Assembly (NCBI GenBank): GCA_019689775.1
Contig: JADGGV010000178.1
Span: 1-7,753 of the forward strand
Length of the DNA stretch: 7,753 nucleotides
Reading direction: 5' to 3'
From: Gemmatimonadota bacterium
GTDB taxonomy: Bacteria > Gemmatimonadota > Gemmatimonadetes > Longimicrobiales > RSA9
Part shown: positions 5,335 through 7,753 of the stretch, in pieces
Layout of the letters: each line of letters opens with the position of its first letter
Position numbering within the stretch: the stretch's first letter is position 1
Notes under the pieces: model-generated
Database searches by the model: none
What the model was told of the DNA's origin: nothing
The model's input: only the letters and a program-made list of their open reading frames with translations
Made by a program: the position numbers and the translations under genes

Positions 5335-6603
5335 TCAGCCTTCTCCGGTGGGAGTCGAGTGGGGGAGTGCCGCGTGTGCCGTGCAGCACGCGTGCACCTC
5401 GGCGTCGGTGAGCACGCGGTCCATCCGCTTGGCGAGGTCGAGCACGCGCTGGCAGAGCGCCTCGTCGCCGGCGTCGTAGCCGTGCTCGGCCAGCCAGAAC
5501 TTCACGTTGCTCATCCCGCTCATGTGGCCGATCTCGATGACCTGCCGGCGGCCGAACAGGTGCGCGGGCACGGACGAGTAGACGAGGTCGGCGAGCCAGT
5601 CGTCGCCCTTCTGCTTCGCCTTGACGATGGCCGCGGCGTGCACGCCCGTGCCGGTGCGGAACGCGTCCGCACCGATCACGGGGTAGTTGACCGGGATCGG
5701 CACGCCCGTCGCCTCCGAGACGAGCCGGCAGTACTCGTCCAGCTTCGACAGGTCGTGGTCGTGCACCCCGAGCAACTTCAGGTTCACGAGCAGCAGGTCC
5801 ATCTCGGTGTTGCCGACGCGCTCGCCGATCCCGAGCGCCGTGCCGTGCACGCGGTCGACGCCGGCCTCGATCGCGGCCAGCGTGTTGGCCAGGCCGAGCC
5901 CGCGGTCGCGGTGGCCGTGCCAGTCGAGCTTCACGTCCTTCCCCGACGGCGCGACGATCTCCTCGCGGACGAAGCGCACCAGATTGCGCACGCCCGCCGG
6001 GGTGGCGTGCCCGACCGTGTCGGCGAGGCAGAGGCGCGAGGCGCCGCATTCGATCGCGAGGCCGTAGAGCGCCTTCAGCGTCTCGGGCCGCGCGCGCGTG
6101 GTGTCCTCCGTCACGTACATCACCGGCAGCCCCTCGGCCACCGCGAAGGTGACGGCGTCCTCCGTCGCCCGCAGCATCTTGTCGAGCGTCCACCCCTCGG
6201 CGTACTGCCGGATCGGCGAGGAGCCGATGAACGTGCACGCCTCGATCGGGATCCCCACCTCCTGCGAGATCCGCGCGATCGGCTCGATGTCCGCCCGCAC
6301 CGTACGCGCCGCGCAGTTCGCGCCGATCGGCAGCTTGTCGCGCGCGATCTCGAGCGCCAGCGCGCGCACATCCGCCACCGCCCGCGGCCCCGCGCCCGGC
6401 AGCCCGATGTCCGCCGTCGCGATCCCCAGCTCCGCCATCAGGTGCAGGATGCGGATCTTGACGTCCACCGGCGGATCCTGCACGGACGGCGACTGGAGCC
6501 CGTCCCGGAGCGTCTCGTCGTCGAGCTCCACCGGCCCGAGCCGACGAGGGTCGACCGCATCGCCCGCCGTGTTCCAATCGTGGATCAGCTCGTGCTGCTG
6601 CAT
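5335..6603 (-). CDS. 2-isopropylmalate/homocitrate synthase-like enzyme (DRE-TIM family, no regulatory domain)
   Basis: A 422-residue acyl-CoA-dependent aldol-type enzyme of the HMGL-like (pyruvate carboxyltransferase) family, expected to join an acyl-CoA to a 2-oxo acid using a divalent metal. The TIM barrel begins with VELDDETLRDGLQSPS (Arg33, Asp34, Gln37). The metal motif is DWHGHRDRGLGLAN with His229 and His231, followed by GTALGIGERVGN. The linker region has VIGADAFRTGTGVHAAAIVKAK and IGHMSGMSNVKFWL, as in LeuA. It ends soon after, so the C-terminal leucine-binding domain of classical LeuA is absent. The ATG at 6603 has AAGAGG 5 nt upstream. The DGLQ motif and HGHRD, in place of the usual DGEQ and HCHND, make it an atypical member. 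2-isopropylmalate, homocitrate or citramalate synthase are all possible; I cannot choose. It is the first gene of an operon with the EVE and DUF885 genes. Confidence 0.85.
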   Translation of the reverse strand: MQQHELIHDWNTAGDAVDPRRLGPVELDDETLRDGLQSPSVQDPPVDVKIRILHLMAELGIATADIGLPGAGPRAVADVRALALEIARDKLPIGANCAARTVRADIEPIARISQEVGIPIEACTFIGSSPIRQYAEGWTLDKMLRATEDAVTFAVAEGLPVMYVTEDTTRARPETLKALYGLAIECGASRLCLADTVGHATPAGVRNLVRFVREEIVAPSGKDVKLDWHGHRDRGLGLANTLAAIEAGVDRVHGTALGIGERVGNTEMDLLLVNLKLLGVHDHDLSKLDEYCRLVSEATGVPIPVNYPVIGADAFRTGTGVHAAAIVKAKQKGDDWLADLVYSSVPAHLFGRRQVIEIGHMSGMSNVKFWLAEHGYDAGDEALCQRVLDLAKRMDRVLTDAEVHACCTAHAALPHSTPTGEG

Positions 6604-6715
6604 CGGAACCTCTTGCAGGGGTGAGCGTCTGTGGCGCAAGATGCCGGGCGTGGCGGAGGCGGGGCAAGGGGCCCCGGCGCGGCGCGCACCCGCTCGCGGC
6701 CACCGGAGCCGGCGC
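6604..6715. promoter_or_regulatory. divergent intergenic region with a 6-bp inverted repeat
   Basis: This 112-bp gap must hold the promoters of the leftward operon and the rightward M20 gene, yet no clear -35/-10 pair stands out. TCTTGC (6611-6616) and GCAAGA (6636-6641) form an inverted repeat with 19 bases between. In the leftward transcript the arm nearest the gene overlaps its Shine-Dalgarno sequence. An operator or a small 5' hairpin is possible, but six-base arms are weak evidence. Confidence 0.3.
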
Positions 6716-7753
6716 ATGAAGGACACGAACGAACCCGCGGCGATCGAGCCGCTCCTGGCCGACCCCGTCGTCGCCGCGGCGCGCGACCACATCCGCGACA
6801 CCGACGAGCGCACGCTCGCCGACCTGCTCGAGATCGTGCAGGTCCCCGCGCCGCCGTTCGGCGAGGCCCGGCGCGCGGCGTGGATGCACGCCCGGTTCCG
6901 CGCGCTCGGCCTCGCCGACGTCGCCAGCGACGAGGTCGGCAACGTCCTCGCCCGCCTCCCCGGGCCCGTCAACGGCAAGCCACCCGTCATCCTTGCCGCC
7001 CACCTGGACACCGTCTTCCCACCGGGCACCGAGATCCGCGTCCGCCGCGAGGGCGCGAAGCTGCGCGCGCCCGGCATCGCCGACAACGCCCGCGGCCTCG
7101 CCGCGCTCCTCGCCGTCGCCCGCGCGCTCGTCCACGCCGGCGCGCGCACCGGCCACCCCGTCGTCTTCGCCGCCACCGTCGGCGAGGAGGGCGTCGGCGA
7201 CCTCCGCGGCGTCAAGCACCTGTTCCGCGAGGGCTCGCCCTGGCGCCGCGCCGAGGCGTTCATCACGCTCGACGGCACCGGCGTCCGCCGCGTCGTCAAC
7301 CGCTCGATCGGATCGCGCCGCCTGCGCGCCACCGTCACCGGGCCCGGCGGCCACTCCTGGGCCGACTGGGGCGTCGGCAACCCGGTCAGCGCGCTCGGCA
7401 TCGCCGTCGCCGCGATCGCGCGCCTCCCCGTCTCCCGCTCACCCCGCTCGGCCCTCACCGTCGGCCGCATCGCGGGCGGCACCAGCGTCAACGCCATCCC
7501 CGACCGCGCCTGGATCGAGCTCGACATCCGCAGCGAGGCCGCGCCCGCGCTCCGCGAGCTGGAGATGCGCGTGCGACGCATCCTCTCCCACGCCGTCGCA
7601 GAGGTCAACGCCCGCCGCCGCCGAGGGACCCCCGCCCTCGTCCTCGACGTCGAGGTCATCGGCGACCGCCCCACCGGCGAGACCCCCTGCTCCAGCCCCG
7701 TCGTCCGCGCCGCGCGCGCCGCCACCCGCGCCATCGGCGAGGCCCCCGAGCTC
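6716..7753 (+). CDS. M20 family metallopeptidase/deacylase (partial, C-terminus off window)
   Basis: Zinc-dependent hydrolase of the M20 family (peptidase T, ArgE and DapE relatives); 346 codons are present and the frame is open to the right edge. Catalytic-domain motifs: AAHLDTVFP with His96 and Asp98, GIADNARGLAALL with bridging Asp123, TVGEEGVGDLRG with catalytic Glu157 and ligand Glu158, and ITLDGTG with Asp186. The dimerisation domain begins around VTGPGGHSW with His213. The last metal-binding His expected near the C-terminus would lie beyond the window. The ATG at 6716 has GGAG 7 nt upstream. An in-frame ATG at 6641 would add 25 Arg/Ala-rich residues with no family resemblance, so it is not preferred. 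No signal peptide. Divergent from the synthase-EVE-DUF885 operon. The exact substrate (peptide, acyl-amino acid) cannot be told from these motifs. Confidence 0.9.
   Translation, partial: MKDTNEPAAIEPLLADPVVAAARDHIRDTDERTLADLLEIVQVPAPPFGEARRAAWMHARFRALGLADVASDEVGNVLARLPGPVNGKPPVILAAHLDTVFPPGTEIRVRREGAKLRAPGIADNARGLAALLAVARALVHAGARTGHPVVFAATVGEEGVGDLRGVKHLFREGSPWRRAEAFITLDGTGVRRVVNRSIGSRRLRATVTGPGGHSWADWGVGNPVSALGIAVAAIARLPVSRSPRSALTVGRIAGGTSVNAIPDRAWIELDIRSEAAPALRELEMRVRRILSHAVAEVNARRRRGTPALVLDVEVIGDRPTGETPCSSPVVRAARAATRAIGEAPEL

Noticed and set aside
3338..5479. 713-codon plus-strand open frame
   Set aside because: It lies antisense to the DUF885 and EVE genes and its translation is Arg/Ala/Glu-rich with no motif. 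Long antisense frames are normal at this GC content.
4747..6624. 625-codon plus-strand open frame
   Set aside because: Antisense to the synthase-like and EVE genes, with an extremely Arg-rich low-complexity translation; no family resemblance.
4883..7354. Minus-strand frame making the EVE protein look like an 823-residue protein
   Set aside because: Only the last 149 codons match a known domain. The rest is an out-of-frame reading of the synthase-like gene and antisense of the M20 gene.
6604..7734. N-terminal extension of the synthase-like protein to 799 residues
   Set aside because: The extension is antisense to the M20 gene with its conserved motifs. The ATG at 6603 has its own ribosome site and fits the family's N-terminus.

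Overview
The window is very GC-rich (above 70% by eye) bacterial chromosomal DNA. It carries seven protein-coding genes: six on the minus strand and one on the plus strand at the right edge. The GC content, the PstS lipoprotein and a PhoR with PAS and HAMP-like regions suggest a high-GC bacterium from a deltaproteobacterial-type, Binatota, Rokubacteria or similar soil lineage. That placement is inference; nothing in the window fixes the phylum. I see no rRNA, tRNA, CRISPR array, insertion sequence or phage gene.

Left part (1-3222, transcribed right to left): a phosphate-starvation locus in the order phoB - phoR - pstS. PhoB is a response regulator. PhoR is its membrane sensor kinase, and its GTG start overlaps the phoB stop. 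PstS is the periplasmic phosphate-binding lipoprotein and is cut by the left window edge. Each promoter region, before phoB and before pstS, carries a run of 5-base motifs repeated every 11 bp. The two runs share an 18-bp core with 15 identical positions. They are very likely the PhoB binding sites, so the locus is probably autoregulated and pstS is induced by the same protein.

As given, phoR is not one open frame. The histidine-phosphotransfer half and the catalytic ATPase half lie in different frames, and the switch falls in an extraordinary 100-base stretch containing only G and C, with a G12 homopolymer. This is either a sequence error, a broken gene or a length-variable switch.

Middle part (3272-6603, minus strand): a tight three-gene operon. 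A 2-isopropylmalate/homocitrate synthase-like enzyme of the DRE-TIM family is followed after 2 nt by a small EVE-domain protein, and after 12 nt by a DUF885 family zinc peptidase-like protein. The first gene would make a metabolic carbon-chain extension enzyme. No clear joint pathway for the three is visible.

Right part (6716-7753, plus strand): an M20 family metallopeptidase/deacylase, divergent from the operon and running off the right edge. No wholly new system is visible. The points most worth following up are the phoR frameshift and GC block, the paired Pho-box arrays, and the atypical active-site motifs of the synthase-like enzyme.
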